DNA of 64,000 nt, taken from the NCBI GenBank assembly GCA_037157565.1, contig JAZHRO010000039.1, positions 42,842,001 to 42,906,000 of the forward strand, in the 5' to 3' direction. A program made the translations under genes and the position numbers. Numbering within the stretch: position 1 is the first letter of the stretch; each line of letters starts with the position of its first letter. Below are positions 9,505 through 21,989 of this stretch, one piece after another. The notes under the pieces are model-generated. The model had not been told where the DNA came from and searched no databases. It saw nothing but the letters and a program-made list of their open reading frames with translations. The stretch comes from Thalassia testudinum (taxonomy: Eukaryota; Streptophyta; Magnoliopsida; Alismatales; Hydrocharitaceae).

Positions 9505-12102
9505 GCTTCGTGTCATCCCTTAATGAGGGTGACACTCTCCTTTGGGGGAACCTAGGCTAGGAAGTGTTTCAATCTTTGGCCATTAACTGTAAAAGTGTGC
9601 CCAGTGTTCGGATTAGCAATTTCAACCGCCCCATTGGAGTGAGGCTTGACCACCCTAAATGGTCCTATCCACTTGGACCTGAGTTTCCCCTGAAAGAGTT
9701 TTAGGCAGGCATCGAAAAGTCAGACTTGCTGGTTAGGCTCAACGGTCTTTCTATGGATGAGTCAGTCTTGGACAGCTTTCATTTTCTCCTTATACAATCG
9801 ACTATTCTCAAAGGTGTCCTGAAAAATTTCTTTGAGCTCAAAAAGTTGGAGCGTCCTCTGCGCACCGGCTAATTGGGAATCCATGTTACATTACTTGACA
9901 GCCCAGTAGGCCTGGTGTTCCAATTCGACAGCAAGGTGGCAGGTGACGTGCGCATACGCATGTTGTTGGAAGTGTCGTTATAGTTTGCACTTGTGACGTC
10001 AATTTTAAAGTAAAGAAACGGATGTGAGTCCGAGTGTCGGTCTCAGGGAGGCGTAAAAATCGGATTCTTCTTGTCACTTATTGTTACGAAAAGCATGAGG
10101 TTTTTTCTTGAGAAAATGCGCAAGTGAAAAGCGAGAGAGAGAGTGAGTGAGTGAGAGAGAGAGAGAGATTAGGATTAGAATTGTTTCATTCATAACATGC
10201 AACTTGAATAGAAAATAGAGCAAGCAACTGAATAGAAAACCAACTTCATTAATCATGCAGCTTTAGTTCATAATTACAACATTAGATATATGCTTAAACA
10301 TAAGTAAAGTAAAGCTTAAAAGAAGGGAAGAAAGAGAGAGAGAGGGAGGGCGGCGAGGCAGCCACGGTAGTGGAGAGGGCTCCGTCGGTGGCTCGTTGTC
10401 TCCGGCGATTACAAAAGGGCTTAAGGTAGCTAGGAAAGGGGTAGAGTAGTTGAAAGTGGAGTGAATGCCTTGAATGGGTGGTTGGAAGGGGTTTAAATAG
10501 AGAGAAGGGCTTTCCAAATGAAGAAGGGGTTTTAGCGATGTCCAGGACGTCGCTAAAACCCTTCCTTAAATGTCGATGAAGACCCCTGTCCACCGATCGC
10601 TCGCCTGCAGCCGTTCTTCCTCGCACTCGATCCATGCGCGAGATCGGATGGCTTGGATCTCGCGCGAGGCACTCACTTGGATCTCGCCCTTGCGCCCGCG
10701 TCATCGCGTGCGTCTGGCCAGGGCACAGCTACGGGCGCCACGTCTCACGATCTCTGCCGTCCACTACTGATCGGGCTGCCCAATTTCACCAGCGCGCGTC
10801 GTCGTCTCTGCATTTCCACTCCGCACAACTCGAACCCGCGACGCATGATCACGGGCGTGCGCTCCAACCGCTGCGCTACACCCGCTACTTTGTCGCGGCG
10901 AGTGTGGGCATGCGCGCGGTTCTCAGTGGTTCGATCGGAGATTGACGGCTGAGATCTATCCTCCAAGTGAAGGTGGTGATCTGGATGTGGTGAGCAGGTG
11001 CCACGTGGCGCATCATGGGCCGTTGATCATCAGATCAATGGTCAGAACTTCTTGGGCCCATTATGGGAGCTCCAGATGTTGGATTTGGCCGATTTAGAGT
11101 CCGTTGGACTCCGTTCGTCGTTCTAAATCCATCTGTGCAGTCCGATTGCTCATCTGAAGCCAGCTTTGACAAGTGCTCATACAAATGGCCATTAATACTA
11201 TTTTATAAGCAATCTTGACATATGATGCATGCAATGCTCCCATTCTACTTATGTTGTGTTATCTGTGCCTTTTATTCTTAAGATGGGCCCTATTTAACAG
11301 AATTATCACCCCAAGATGCAGTGTTATCAGCAGGCTTTGCCAAAGACCAGGTGATAAGGCGACATGCCTATCGGGGTCTTGAAAGCGGTCTTGTATGCCC
11401 ACAAGGCATCATGTAGTCGTGTGGACTAGTCTTTCCTGTCAGGTCTCACAGTCTTTTGTAAAATGTTCTTGATTTGTCTATTTGAGACCTCGGTCTGCCC
11501 ATTTGTTTGCGGATGATACGGGGTAGCAATGAGATGGTTAACCCCGTATTTTCTAAGTAGGGCACAGAATTGGGAGTGAATAAAATGGCTTCCACCATAA
11601 CTGATCATGGCCTTTGGTATTCCAAATCGGGAAAAGATGTTCTGTTTAACAAAGTCCATGACAGTCCTATGATCGCATCGGCGGGTGGCGACGGCTTCAA
11701 TCCATTTAGAAACATAGTCTACCAAGACTAGGATGTATTCAAAGCCGTTGGATGGTGGAAAGGGGCCCATAAAATCGATACCCCAAACATCAAAGATTTA
11801 GACAATGAAAATGGGCTGGAGGGGCATCATATCTTTTCTGTCATGGTCCCCAATGTTTGGCAGTGTGAGCAAGTCTTGGCAAAGTTGTGTGCATCCTTAA
11901 ATAGGGAAGGCTAGTAAAATCCAGACTGCAGAACCTTCGCAACCATTTTCTTTCTAGAGAAGTGGCCACCACAAGCTTGTTTATGACAGAAAGATAGCAC
12001 ACTCTGAACTTCGTTCTCGGGGATACACCTCCTGATGATCTGGTCGGCACAGAGGCGAAACAGCATGGGATCATCCCAGAAATAGTGCTTGGCCTCAACC
12101 AA
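9505..12102 (-). pseudogene. Family A integrase (interrupted by a solo LTR at 9944-11329)
   Basis: Integrase inserts element DNA into the genome. The N-terminal zinc-binding part lies near 11850-12100 (...SFCHKQACGGHF..., then CSHCQTLG), with stops. The catalytic core is open at 11426-11770: [25 protein letters not shown], and the third catalytic residue in [14 protein letters not shown]. The second catalytic aspartate, normally in an ISDGG context, reads ISYGGSHF, so the core would be inactive even if translated. The C-terminal part resumes at 9943 and runs to about 9540. Family B's near-solo LTR sits just beyond it. Confidence 0.88.
9944..11329 (-). mobile_element. Solo LTR of family A inside family A integrase
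   Basis: 1386 bp with the family A ends (TGACGTGCGC...GTGTTATCA), flanked by the TSD GCAGG at 9939-9943 and 11330-11334. No internal sequence remains, as expected after recombination between two LTRs of one insertion. It proves that family A inserted at least twice here, the second time into its own kind. It also carries a GA/GAGT microsatellite near 10134-10168. Confidence 0.95.
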
Positions 12103-12269
12103 GAACCTGTCCCGTTGCTGTCTGGACCAGCTATGCAGGGTCTATCCTACAACTAGGTAGTTGACATAGTCAGCATACCAAGGCAGTTTATTGTCTTGCA
12201 CAGCCAAAATGTGTTCATCGGGGAAGGTGTCAGATAAAGGCAGGGAGGGTCCAATGTGGTCTAGGTGAA

Positions 12270-13087
12270 GTCTAGACAAATGGTCAGCCACCACATTCTT
12301 TGATCTGGCCTTGTCGCGGATTTCCAGGTCAAATTCCTACAAGAGCAGGATCCACCTGATGAGCCTGGGCCTTGCATCCTTCTTAGCCAGCAGATGCCAG
12401 ATGGCTGAATGGTCAGTATAGATGGTCACGTGGGATCTCAACAAGTAAGGTCGAAACTTCTCAAGTCCGAAGACTACAGCGAGCAATTCTTTCTCTATGA
12501 CAGTATAATTTCATTGGGTCTCGTCTAATGTTTTGCTCGCGTAGTAGATCACCACGGGTTTCTTGTCTTGTCTTTGTCCCAGGACAGCGCCTATGGCAAA
12601 ATCTGATGCATCACACATAATCTCAAAGTCCTGGGACCAATCTGAGGGTTGAAGTGCAGGTGCTGTGGAGACTAAGTCTCGGAGGGTGTGATAAGCCTGA
12701 ATGCAATCAGAGGACATGTGGAATATGACGTCGTTGGCTAGAGGGTTGGTTAAGGGTTTGGAAAGCTTGGAGAAGTCTTTAATGAACCTAAAGTAGAAGC
12801 CAACATGTCCCAGGAATGAGCGAATCTGTCGAACCGAGCTAGGCGGAGGAAGTTTGGAAATCAAATCAACCTTAGCCTGATCCACCTCAATGCCCCTATG
12901 CGATACGATATGACCGAGGATGATTCCTTCTTGAACCATAAAATGGCTCTTTTCCCAACTTAACACCAGATTAACCTCGAAATATCATTTCAGGATTTTC
13001 TCTAAGTTGCTCAGATAGTGGTCGAATGAATTCCCAAATACAGAGAAATCATCCATAAAGACCTCTAAGTATTTAATGAATCATATT
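12270..13087 (-). pseudogene. Family A RNase H and end of reverse transcriptase
   Basis: The open stretch 12511-12966 starts in the RT thumb ([18 protein letters not shown]), passes [17 protein letters not shown] and enters RNase H at [15 protein letters not shown]. RNase H continues in other frames to about 12300. The RT catalytic block FMDDFSVFG lies near 13035-13062. Upstream in the sense direction the gene is cut at 13088 by insertion F; the palm continues at 17979. Confidence 0.88.
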
Positions 13088-15416
13088 GATGGTTGTAGTA
13101 GTGGATGGAAGGTTGGTGTATGGAAGAATGTTGATTGTGTATTTAATTGATGAAAATATCATTAGTGTCATTGTAGTGGATTGTATGGAATACCAACCAT
13201 CATTACGACCATTATTATTTAATTAACTAATTTTTACTGGTTTTATTCCAGGTCGTTCACTGGAACGCAATTATTGATTTACATCACTCTCTAAGTCCAA
13301 AATTATCCTTTAATTCCAAAAAGAAGTTTTATGTTTAATAAAGAATGAATGAATGAATACTTTGTTTGATTGCTTTCAAAGAATTAATTAAAATGCTTGC
13401 AAAAACTAGTTATGAACAAGCACCAAACACTTCATCACTATACTCTAAACTATCTCTTTATAAGTTATATTACTAATACTTACATAATAGTACACTACCA
13501 ACTAAGATTACATAGTATACTAATTTAACTTACTAAGCTGACACCTACAGTAACACATACAATAGCTATAGTGACAGATGCAAACGCCGCTAGACCCCAA
13601 AAAAGCTATATACAAACTAAAAGAAGGAAACGAGGGTCTGTAGCGACGGTTATAGCGATGTCTTATTCTATTAGCAAAGGTACGAAGTTATTTACATAAA
13701 AGTAAATGGTTGTACTACGTATATATATATATTATAATTCTTTGTATCCGTATTTTCACTCTCTGTCTTCACCATATGTATTTACAATTTCACTCTCTCT
13801 CTTTCCACACTATTCCTATCCTGCCTTTCTTCTTCTTCTTTGTTTTATTCTGCGTTAACAGTCTTCGCAGCACTATGGCATACAGGTGATTAACTGCTAT
13901 CATTAACCCTCTTAATTAATCAAAAAATGTGTTTAATTTGCAAGCACGCCTTTCGAAGGATACACAGCACCCAGAGGGTGAGACCAGACCTCTACTAAGC
14001 GCGCCCTAATTATGTATTATCAATCTCAAATCAAAGGGCCTTTCGACCCGCGCACACATGCACCCCCGGACCCCCGACCCCAAATGCTCAGATTCAAATG
14101 CTCATGTATATGCTCAGAAGGTATAAGGTTCGGTTGTTTCGGGCGCCCGGCACCAGTGATGACTGCGCCTTCTACTTAACAAATTCAATTTATACTACAG
14201 CGCGCGCTCTTCAACGCACGACGTGGCGCTATTCGAGCGTCGCATCTGTGCTGAAATTGCGTGCGGCTGCTCGACAAAGGGCATTTTGGCCCTCAATTCG
14301 AGGGCCATAATTTATTTTAAAATAAAAATAAACTATGGGAAAATAAAGTATTTATATAATACTATACAATTGTACAATTGATTTGAAATTTTAATTATAT
14401 TTACTATATAAATAAATTAACTAAAGTATACAGTTTATACATACTGATTTTGATGTTTAATTCTTTAATTACTTATAAATTAGCTTCTATATGGTCTAAT
14501 TGACCATATACAGAGTTAGTATACGTGTAAAAGTATTTTATAGACATTTTTATTGTATTTTACGGATTTGATTTCTGTTCTATTTACATTTAAATAGCAT
14601 ATTTGAACTGTTTTATTTATAAATTAAGTTTAAATAATATAATAGGATGTAAATATACTTCAATTAGCTTAAAGTACTTAAAGTACATTAATCTAAATAT
14701 ACAGAATCAGTTAACTTAATTCTAACTCTAAATTACTAATTTATCTAATTTAATCTAATAACTTAGCTATTAACTTAATAAATTAATTATTTATTATGTA
14801 TAAAGAATTAAATTAAGGTACAGGATTTTAGTTGTTTATACTCTACATATAAATATGTATATACAGTTTTATAGCTTAATACTGTTATTGATACTGTCTA
14901 TTGATTTATTTAGTCTAAGAGTACATATAAATTAGTTTAATTAATAAATAGTTATATAATTAATATATATACAGTATAATTTAACTTAAATACCCAATTT
15001 ACAGTGTACAATATATACAAAGGTTATTTGTACAGTTTATATACATATGCTACTTATTTACATATATAACTTAGTATAAAGCTTATATTTACAAGAATAT
15101 ACTTAATATACAAAGTACTTTTTAGGTATTTTTGGAGTTTTTCACTTTTTATGATTTTTATATGTATTATATAGATAAGAGATGAGAAGGGAAGAATTAG
15201 ACGAGGAGAAAGAGGTGTTTTTTATGTTTTTCAGATATAACTTCTATTATTAAGTTTCATGGTATACAAATCCATCGACTGGCAAATTCTACCAAGTCGA
15301 GGGTTTTGCATACCATGTAACTTGGTATGTAGTTAGAAAACTTTCTAATCTTCGATCAGACAGTTTTATTTTACTTTTTTAGAATTTTTACTGATTTTTA
15401 TTGAAGTTCAAATCTC

Positions 15417-15472
15417 ATCCATCCTAAGTCTTTCAGAAGGTCTCTAAGGGGTCCTAAAGGCTTAGGATGGAT
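15417..15472. repeat. Hairpin in insertion F
   Basis: The arms ATCCATCCTAAG and CTTAGGATGGAT are perfect (12 bp) around a 32-base loop. No terminator-like or coding context is evident. Confidence 0.6.
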
Positions 15473-16734
15473 CTTAAAGAGGTCTAAAAAGGCATTGACT
15501 ACCTTATTTACAGTCAGTATGAAATCTGAAAAGAGTTTTATTCATTTTAATACGTTCTTCAGTTTAGTTCTCATAAAATCCATGTATTTAGACAGTCAGA
15601 CTTAACATGAAATAGCTGACAAATGTTTAGAAGAAAAGCAACAAGCAATCACAGAATTGAAATTCAATTTCTTACACAGGAAAGCTTGTATACAAGAAAT
15701 GCAATACAACTACATCTCAGCTATCCTCAGATTACATTCTACAGGGTTTTTTTTATCAAAAATTTCTGCTGCACATTAAAACACAGAAACAGCAGCAGCA
15801 AGGACTCTAAGCTCCCACCCTGCAGCAAATCAGATCTGGCTCCAGACAGATTAACTGCTGCTGTAGTTAGTCCATCTGAAATGAGATCAGATTTGTGGAA
15901 AGAAAGGGAATGTAGCTACAAGTGCAACTACTTGCTGTGGCTCTGGGATTAAAACCAAAAATTCAAACTTAAAAATTCCCTCAACCCCATCTGACAAGGG
16001 TTTCACTTATCAAAAACACTCCATATTCCAATTCAAATGCACAAACCCTTGTCAATAAATTCTCATTGAATTCAATCAGCAGAAACACTGATCTAACTCT
16101 TACTAATGCTACAGACAGCATGTAGAAAGAGTTGAATCAGTCAACTAAAATCCACAATTCAACTCCCAGATTCTAGAACCATAAGGAGTATTGAGAACTC
16201 CTTAGGTTAAGAAATCATCAGTGCTCTCAACAAACACAAACTCATGAATGCAAAATAGACTTCAAATCACCACAATGATTTTCCTTAGTTCTATCATGCA
16301 TTCAATGCATTAAAAACCTCATAAAAACTCAAATCAGATTATGGCTCTTCTGAGATGAATTCTAACATCAGAAACATCTCAAGTTCCTTACCAAACAATG
16401 AATGAGAATTAGAGTTCCTCAGTTTGTCAGATCAAAACACGCAAAACCCAATTAAGTAAAAATCCTTGAAATCTAAGTTAAAGAAAAATCCAACAAACTG
16501 ATCATTTTTTTTTAAGCTCAGATCAGGGGCTTTTGTGATCAAAATGGGGTGAATGGGAAGCCCCTAATGTGCTTTTTGACGCCAATTTCATATTTGAGGT
16601 TAAAAACCAATCAGATCTGAAATTAGGTCTGAATGAATGGGTGAATTGCGAGAAACAAGTAGTGGAAATCAGAAGCGAATATGGAAACATGGAGAGGGAG
16701 AAAATTTGTGATCATGGACTGTGTGAAACCATCC

Positions 16735-17091
16735 CCTCTGATCTGGAATGATCAGAGGAGGTGAGGGGGGAAATTCTAGTCTAAATCTACTGCTACAGCT
16801 ACACTATCATAACAGTGAAATTAAACACTACAAATTACTTGAATTCTACTCTAACCCTACTTAACTACAGCTGCAACTAATTTGCAGAATGATAAATCTA
16901 CTCTAACAGGAAGAATGGGACCTATGGATCCTTAGCCGGTGGCTAAGGAGGAAGAAGGGAGGAAGATGACTCCAGCGAAGGGAACAGTCTGCTAGTGAGG
17001 CTCCAAGGTCATCCTCAAGTGCTACGAGGTCCTTAGCGACGAGGAGGTCGAGAAGAAGGTGGTGATTTCACAGCCGGTGGCTGTGAAATCA
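16735..17091. repeat. Cluster of three perfect hairpins in insertion F
   Basis: The first hairpin is 16735-16758 (CCTCTGATC/GATCAGAGG). The second is 16930-16948 (CCTTAGCC/GGCTAAGG, loop GGT). The third is 17063-17091 (TGATTTCACAGCC/GGCTGTGAAATCA, loop GGT). The last two share the core AGCCGGTGGCT and lie about 133 bp apart. Confidence 0.7.
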
Positions 17092-17978
17092 GAGAATTGG
17101 TGGGGAGGAGAAACTGGAGTGGAAGAATGATCGCTAAGAGATGTAGGAGAGAGCGATCCCTTGCACGCACAACCACTGAGGTGCTTAAGTAGCAGACTCA
17201 GTGGTTCAGATCACCGCGCGGGTGGGGATAACCGATGAGGCAACCGGCGGTAGGGATGAGAGGAGAGGAGCACGCGGCGAGCCAACTCAAAATCTGACCG
17301 TCAGATGGGATCTGGGGAGAGGGGTGAGCGTACGCGCCGATTCACGCGAAGCTTCTAATCAAATCCAACCACAGATCAAAATCGTGAGAGACAACAGATG
17401 GCCGAGATCTACCGTGTTCTTCACGTGCTACAGTGCGTGCAAAGAGCAGTAGGTCGATCTCGAAATGTCAGGAAAATTGCAGGGAAAACCCCTACGCGAA
17501 GGGGTAGAAAAATTATGTGCAGGCCCATAAGTAAAGAGAATTACAACTGGATGGACCCTGCAGCCTTTCAAAGGTGTCCCTGCGATTTACAAGTAGGTCC
17601 AACAAGGATTTTTAAAGACAAGAATGCGATGCATGAAGGACCTAAGTGTAAACTCTATATTACAAGACCTAAATGATGTCCAAATGCCTTCAAATTTTTA
17701 TATGTGTTTAATTGAACATTTAAGAAATTAATTGTACTTCTGATTTGGCCTTTTAAACTTATTTATATGTTCAATTAACGCATGGATCACCATTTGTTCT
17801 TTATCTTCAGAATATCTCATTTTGTGACCTAATTATGCAATTTTAACACAGAATAAAGGTTTTAGGTCTTTTTCTTTAATTCCCACACTTAACCCTTTTT
17901 ATCTGTTAATTTGATGTTATTTAACCCAGTGACTAGCTTAACTTCAACTTTTTAGCTATGATGAGTAGCCACTCATCA

Positions 17979-18614
17979 ATATTCACCCACCATTTCTGAA
18001 AAAATGGGCTAGCATGCAATGCTGGGAGGTAGAAGGTGCGTTGCATAACCCGAACGTGCTGTACGGGCAATTGAATGTGGTCTTTTCTTGATCTTCCGGA
18101 GCAATTGCGACTTGGTTATATCCTGAATATCCATCCAGGAAGCAAAAATACTTTTGCCTTGCCAATATTTTAAGGATCTAGTCAATGAATGGCAAGGGGA
18201 AATGATCCTTCTTAGTGGCTTCATTGAGCTTCCTATAATCAATACACACCTGCCATGCGGTGGTGGTGCGGGTGGGGATGGATTCGCCATGCTCATTGGT
18301 GACAACGGTGAGCCCGACTTTCTTTGGAACCACTTGAGTGGGGCTCACCCAGGGGCTATCAGAGATAGGATAGATGATGTCAGCGTCAAGCCACTTGATC
18401 ATTTCTTTCTTAACGACCTCCTGCATGTTTAGGTTTAATCGTCTCTACATCTGGCGGGAGGGTCATGCCCCGTCTTCCAGGTAAATCTTATGAGTGCAAT
18501 AGGTGGGGCTAATTCCTCTCAAGTCCGAAATGGTCCATCCAATGGTGGCCCAATGTTCTGAAAGGGTCGCAGTCAACCTGAGTTCCTGATCTCGGTTAGA
18601 TGAGAGTAAATAAT
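17979..18614 (-). pseudogene. Family A reverse transcriptase, fingers and palm
   Basis: On the minus strand this reads the N-terminal RT blocks of a Ty3 polymerase: VVKKEMIKWLDADIIYPISDS, VCIDYRKLNEATKKDHFPLP and [21 protein letters not shown] frameshift follows near the FSEMVG equivalent. It is bounded by insertion F on one side and the family C LTR at 18615 on the other, so the RT gene is now in three pieces. Spacing to the FMDD block at about 13040 is normal once F is removed. Confidence 0.9.
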
Positions 18615-19980
18615 TGTAACGACCCGATTCCCGAGTCCCTACGAGACACGAGAACCGGACCGACTCGACTAAGCCCAAGACCTAGTCGTCCAAGGAGGAA
18701 GTAACCAAAAGAGCAGTAAAATAAACCACATTCAACATGAAATATAACTAGCAGTAACAAAATACAGCAGTAAGAAAAAGAACTACTACAGCATGTATCA
18801 CCACAACAGTAGAACAACATTTGTAATATAACAAGAACTACGAGCAAGAAAAGTACAGAGAGTAACAAGAACTACTCACTACAGTGGAACAAAAAGGGCA
18901 CAAAAGAACAATGATAACTCTACTGGACCCTACTCGACCCAGCGTCCTCTGCAGCCGCTGACCCTGGCTGCTCAACACCTGGTCCTGAAAAGTAACGAGT
19001 GTAACACGTCAACGAAACGCTGAGTAGAGTGGCAGCTAAACTAAAGAAGCAGTAAAGTGTACAGTAGCTGTTTTATTTTCTTTCTTCTTTTATTTACGTC
19101 TTTCTATTGTTTCACAATTTATCTATTTCTCAGATCCTTCACTTGATCTCGAATGTTCCTCGTGGGAACGATCTTGATTGCAGTCTTTTTCGAACAGTAG
19201 AAGTAACACGTGGTGCTCTCCTGGTTGGGAGAGTCCCCCGTGGTGATCCTACTCTCATCCAACCACCCCAAGGTCACTGACAGACGTAACGGTGACTACG
19301 GCACGCGCAATAAACGTACGAGTAGCTAACCCACACTGGCACGCGGTCAGTCGTTTCCGTTAACAGGTGCGCCCGAAGCACAGCACGGAACCAGTATAGG
19401 GCAGAGCCCTCTCAGTAACAGGGGTCCAACCCCTCCACAGTAACCAAACAGGGGCCTTGCCCCTCCACAGTCCGCGCACCCTCGCCTGACTACCCTGGTT
19501 TGCCCAGTGGGCCTAATAAGTCGGTGTAGGTGAGCTAGCAGAACCCCGGGGCCCGTGGGGTAGCTAGTACTCGCCCTACACTAGTAGCTCTCCTCGGTAC
19601 TGTGTACACGAGGGCCAACAAGTCGGTACAAAGTGGCCAGACCTAACCCCGGGTCCCTGGGGCGACTGGCTCCACTCTGCACTAAGCAGGTAACAGGTGC
19701 TTCCCCTGGCACTACGTACCCAAGAGACAACGCACCTCCACATCTTTCTTTCTCAGTTCCATTTCATTCTCTTTCTAGGAGTTCTACTCCTAACTCCCCG
19801 TAGGGTTCCAGCTCTTTTAACTCAGCATATTTAGGTTTCACCATTCCAGTTTCACGTTCTTACAACCCATATTCTCAAACATGTTCATTTATTCATAACA
19901 GGCAGCTGTTAAAATCAATTTACATGCAACTATTATTTCCTTTCCACATTTTCCAAGACTGCAATATGTATATTCATTTT

Positions 19981-20135
19981 GCTAGTTTTCCAGCCCTAGG
20001 ATTCATGCCGTACCCTAGGATCTATCATTCAATCTAGTTTTCCAGCCCTAGGATTCACGCAATACCCTAGGATCTATCATTCAATCTGGTTTCTCATTCC
20101 TAGGATTCATGCAATGCCCTAGGTTCTATTAGTTG
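19981..20135 (+). repeat. 52-bp tandem repeat in family C LTR
   Basis: Three units share CCCTAGGATTCATGC and ACCCTAGGATCTATC, with a period of about 52 bp (for example 19991 to 20043). The same block is present in copy 2 at about 45409-45560, so it predates both insertions. Confidence 0.8.
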
Positions 20136-20422
20136 TTCCATAATTGTAACAAATTATGTTAATAAATTCTAAAGCCACTCTACCAGCTACAACGGAAGTA
20201 CTAGGGGCGTGGTCGGAAATCCCGCACGCCTCTGCAATCCCTAAGACTGAAAAGGAACAGGGTCCTATCACAAGGATCAAACACAAGGAGTTTCTCAGAA
20301 CAGTATATAATTACTGGAAAACGGGTAGAGGATTTTATTCCGAAAAGAACGCAACTCAAAACGCAGAAAACGGACTCCGAACGGGCCCTAAACGGGTTAA
20401 AAACGACGAAACAGTCCAAAAT

Positions 20423-21245
20423 CAGACGTCTGGAACCTCTTCCAGACGTCTTAAAAAGTGGTTCAGAGGATACCTTCACTCTGTGTAGTCTCTCAGACGT
20501 CCAGAAGCCTGCGGGGGCATCTGGCCTAGTTCCCAGACGTTCGATGGTCACCCCGGACGTCTGGAAGTCCTTCCAGTCTTCTGGCACTGCGGCCAGACGT
20601 CTGATTCGCGTTGGATGCGAATCTCAGCCTGCACATACCCACTCATCGCTCTCAGTACAATGGTCGCAGAAAAAGGACGAAGGAAGGAAAAAATAACTTA
20701 CTTTCCAGATGTCTGGATAGTCCTCCAGACGTCTTCACCGTCGTCTGGTTGGAAGACCAGACATCTGATTCTGGAAAAATTTCCAGAATCAGGGCTTGAC
20801 GCACTCTCCGCCCGCGACGCACCGCCGCGCCTCGTCCTCCTGCTACTCGAGCTGCAGCAGCCCTCCAGCGATGCTCCACACCCGCGGCTCCCCCGTCAGT
20901 CGGCTCCAGCTGCCCCGACAAGCTGGAGCCCTCACGGCCGAGCGTCTCCTCCCTCGTGCAACGCCTCCTCCCGCACACCCGCCGCGGCTGCCGCTGCTGC
21001 CGCTCGCTCACTCTCGCACTCGCACTCCGACTAGAAGAGGAAGAAGGGAGCGGAGGGGATGAGAGTGAGGGAGAGGGCGAGGGCCCTTTTTAAAGCCATG
21101 CGGGGAGAGAGAGCGAGAGAGAGGGGCACAGCCTACGTCCGCAGGAGGAGAGGGAAAAAGGAGCACATCTGCAGATCCTCCGTGCCGCAGAAATTAAATC
21201 CCAGACGTCTGGTCAGACGTCTGGGCCAACTCCCAGACGTCTTAA
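20423..21245. repeat. Array of AGACGTCT dyads in family C LTR copy 1
   Basis: Three clusters (about 20423-20610, 20703-20770 and 21198-21245) contain many versions of the palindrome CCAGACGTCTGG and halves such as CAGACGTCTTAA. They fall in the distal U3 and near the 3' end. The palindrome carries an ACGT core of the kind bound by plant bZIP proteins; binding here is only inferred. Confidence 0.75.
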
Positions 21246-21273
21246 AAGACGTTTTGAAGCTGCGGTCGTAACA

Positions 21274-21980
21274 ATAATCACAGGGAAGGTTTGGTCAGGT
21301 CCCAAGAAGACATACTTGAGATTCTCAGGTAGTGGCTTAAGTTCGGGTATGGGTGGAACAAAGGTCGACGGAAAAGGGAAAGGCGGGAGTTGGTCAACAT
21401 CGATCTCCTCAAATGGTGTTGTTTGATGGTAAGCAACCTTACAGAGGTCCACGAGTAGCAATGGTGACGGGTCAGAACAGTCGTTACAGGCTTAGTGGTC
21501 TAAGACAGAGCTAAGGGTGAGGCATTCCTCGACCAGAGTTTCTAAGGGATCATGTTCCTCAACACAATCGCAATCAAAATTCTTTGTCGCCCAGAAGATA
21601 TCCAACTGCATTTTCTTGTCTCCGAAGGCAATTTCCATACATCCCGTGTCACAATCAATGTTTGCCTTAGCCGTAGCTAAGAAAGGTCTACCTAAGATTA
21701 TGGGTGCGTTCTGTAATTTTTTAGGGACTTCCATGTCGAGCACCAAGAAGTCGACCGGAAAATAGAAGTCCTTGACCAGCACAATCATGTCCTCAACAAC
21801 CCCCTTCGAGGTCTTCACAGATCTATCAACCAGCTGGATGGTGACAGGTGTGGGTGTCAACTCTCTGAAACCAAATTGGTGGTACAGGGTTGTTGGAATC
21901 AGATTGATAGAAGCACCTAAGTCCAGGAGCACTCTATCAAATGTCATGTCCCCAATATTGTAGGAAATCAGGGGTGCTCC
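21274..21980 (-). pseudogene. Family A protease and start of RT
   Basis: The 151-codon stretch 21492-21947 carries an aspartic protease of the Athila type. It reads RVLLDLGASINLIPTTLY, then VVEDMIVLVKDFYFPVDFL and APIILGRPFLATAKANID. The protease would cleave the Gag-Pol polyprotein. The linker to RT follows at 21274-21461 (PELKPLPENLKYVFLGPDQ), and the gene is cut at 21273 by the family C LTR. A stop lies between protease and linker. Confidence 0.9.
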
Positions 21981-21989
21981 TGGGTCAGT

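Larger units (their letters stand above)
13088..17978. mobile_element. Insertion F: unclassified 4.9-kb element, probable large solo LTR
   Basis: It interrupts family A's RT between the palm (17979 onward) and the FMDD block. The flanks ATATT at 13083-13087 and 17979-17983 are identical, giving a 5-bp TSD. The ends GATGGTTGTAG...CCACTCATCA approach the TG...CA pattern if one T was lost at the left. The interior is AT-rich (about 14300-15200) to GC-rich (about 16900-17450) and holds no transposase, gag, pol or helicase-like frame. It is rich in perfect hairpins, including one at its right end (GATGAGT/ACTCATC, 17960-17977). A very long solo LTR or a gene-less LTR element is the best reading. 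Confidence 0.6.
18615..21273 (+). mobile_element. Family C solo LTR, copy 1
   Basis: 2659 bp with ends TGTAACGACC...GGTCGTAACA, flanked by the TSD ATAAT (18610-18614 and 21274-21278). It has no coding capacity and interrupts family A's RT. A related copy lies at 44051-46778. A TATA-like CTTTTTAAAG near 21087 suggests + orientation with most of the length as U3. The TGTAACGACC start is common among long Ty3 LTRs, but the family's coding part is not in this window, so the lineage is open. Confidence 0.85.

Noticed and set aside
13088..17978. Helitron
   Set aside because: It has no TC start or CTRR end, the terminal hairpin lies at the very end and not about 10 bp inside, and there is a 5-bp TSD.
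20611..21034. Pro/Ala/Ser-rich frames in family C LTR
   Set aside because: GC-rich low-complexity translation inside a solo LTR, not conserved as the same protein in copy 2.
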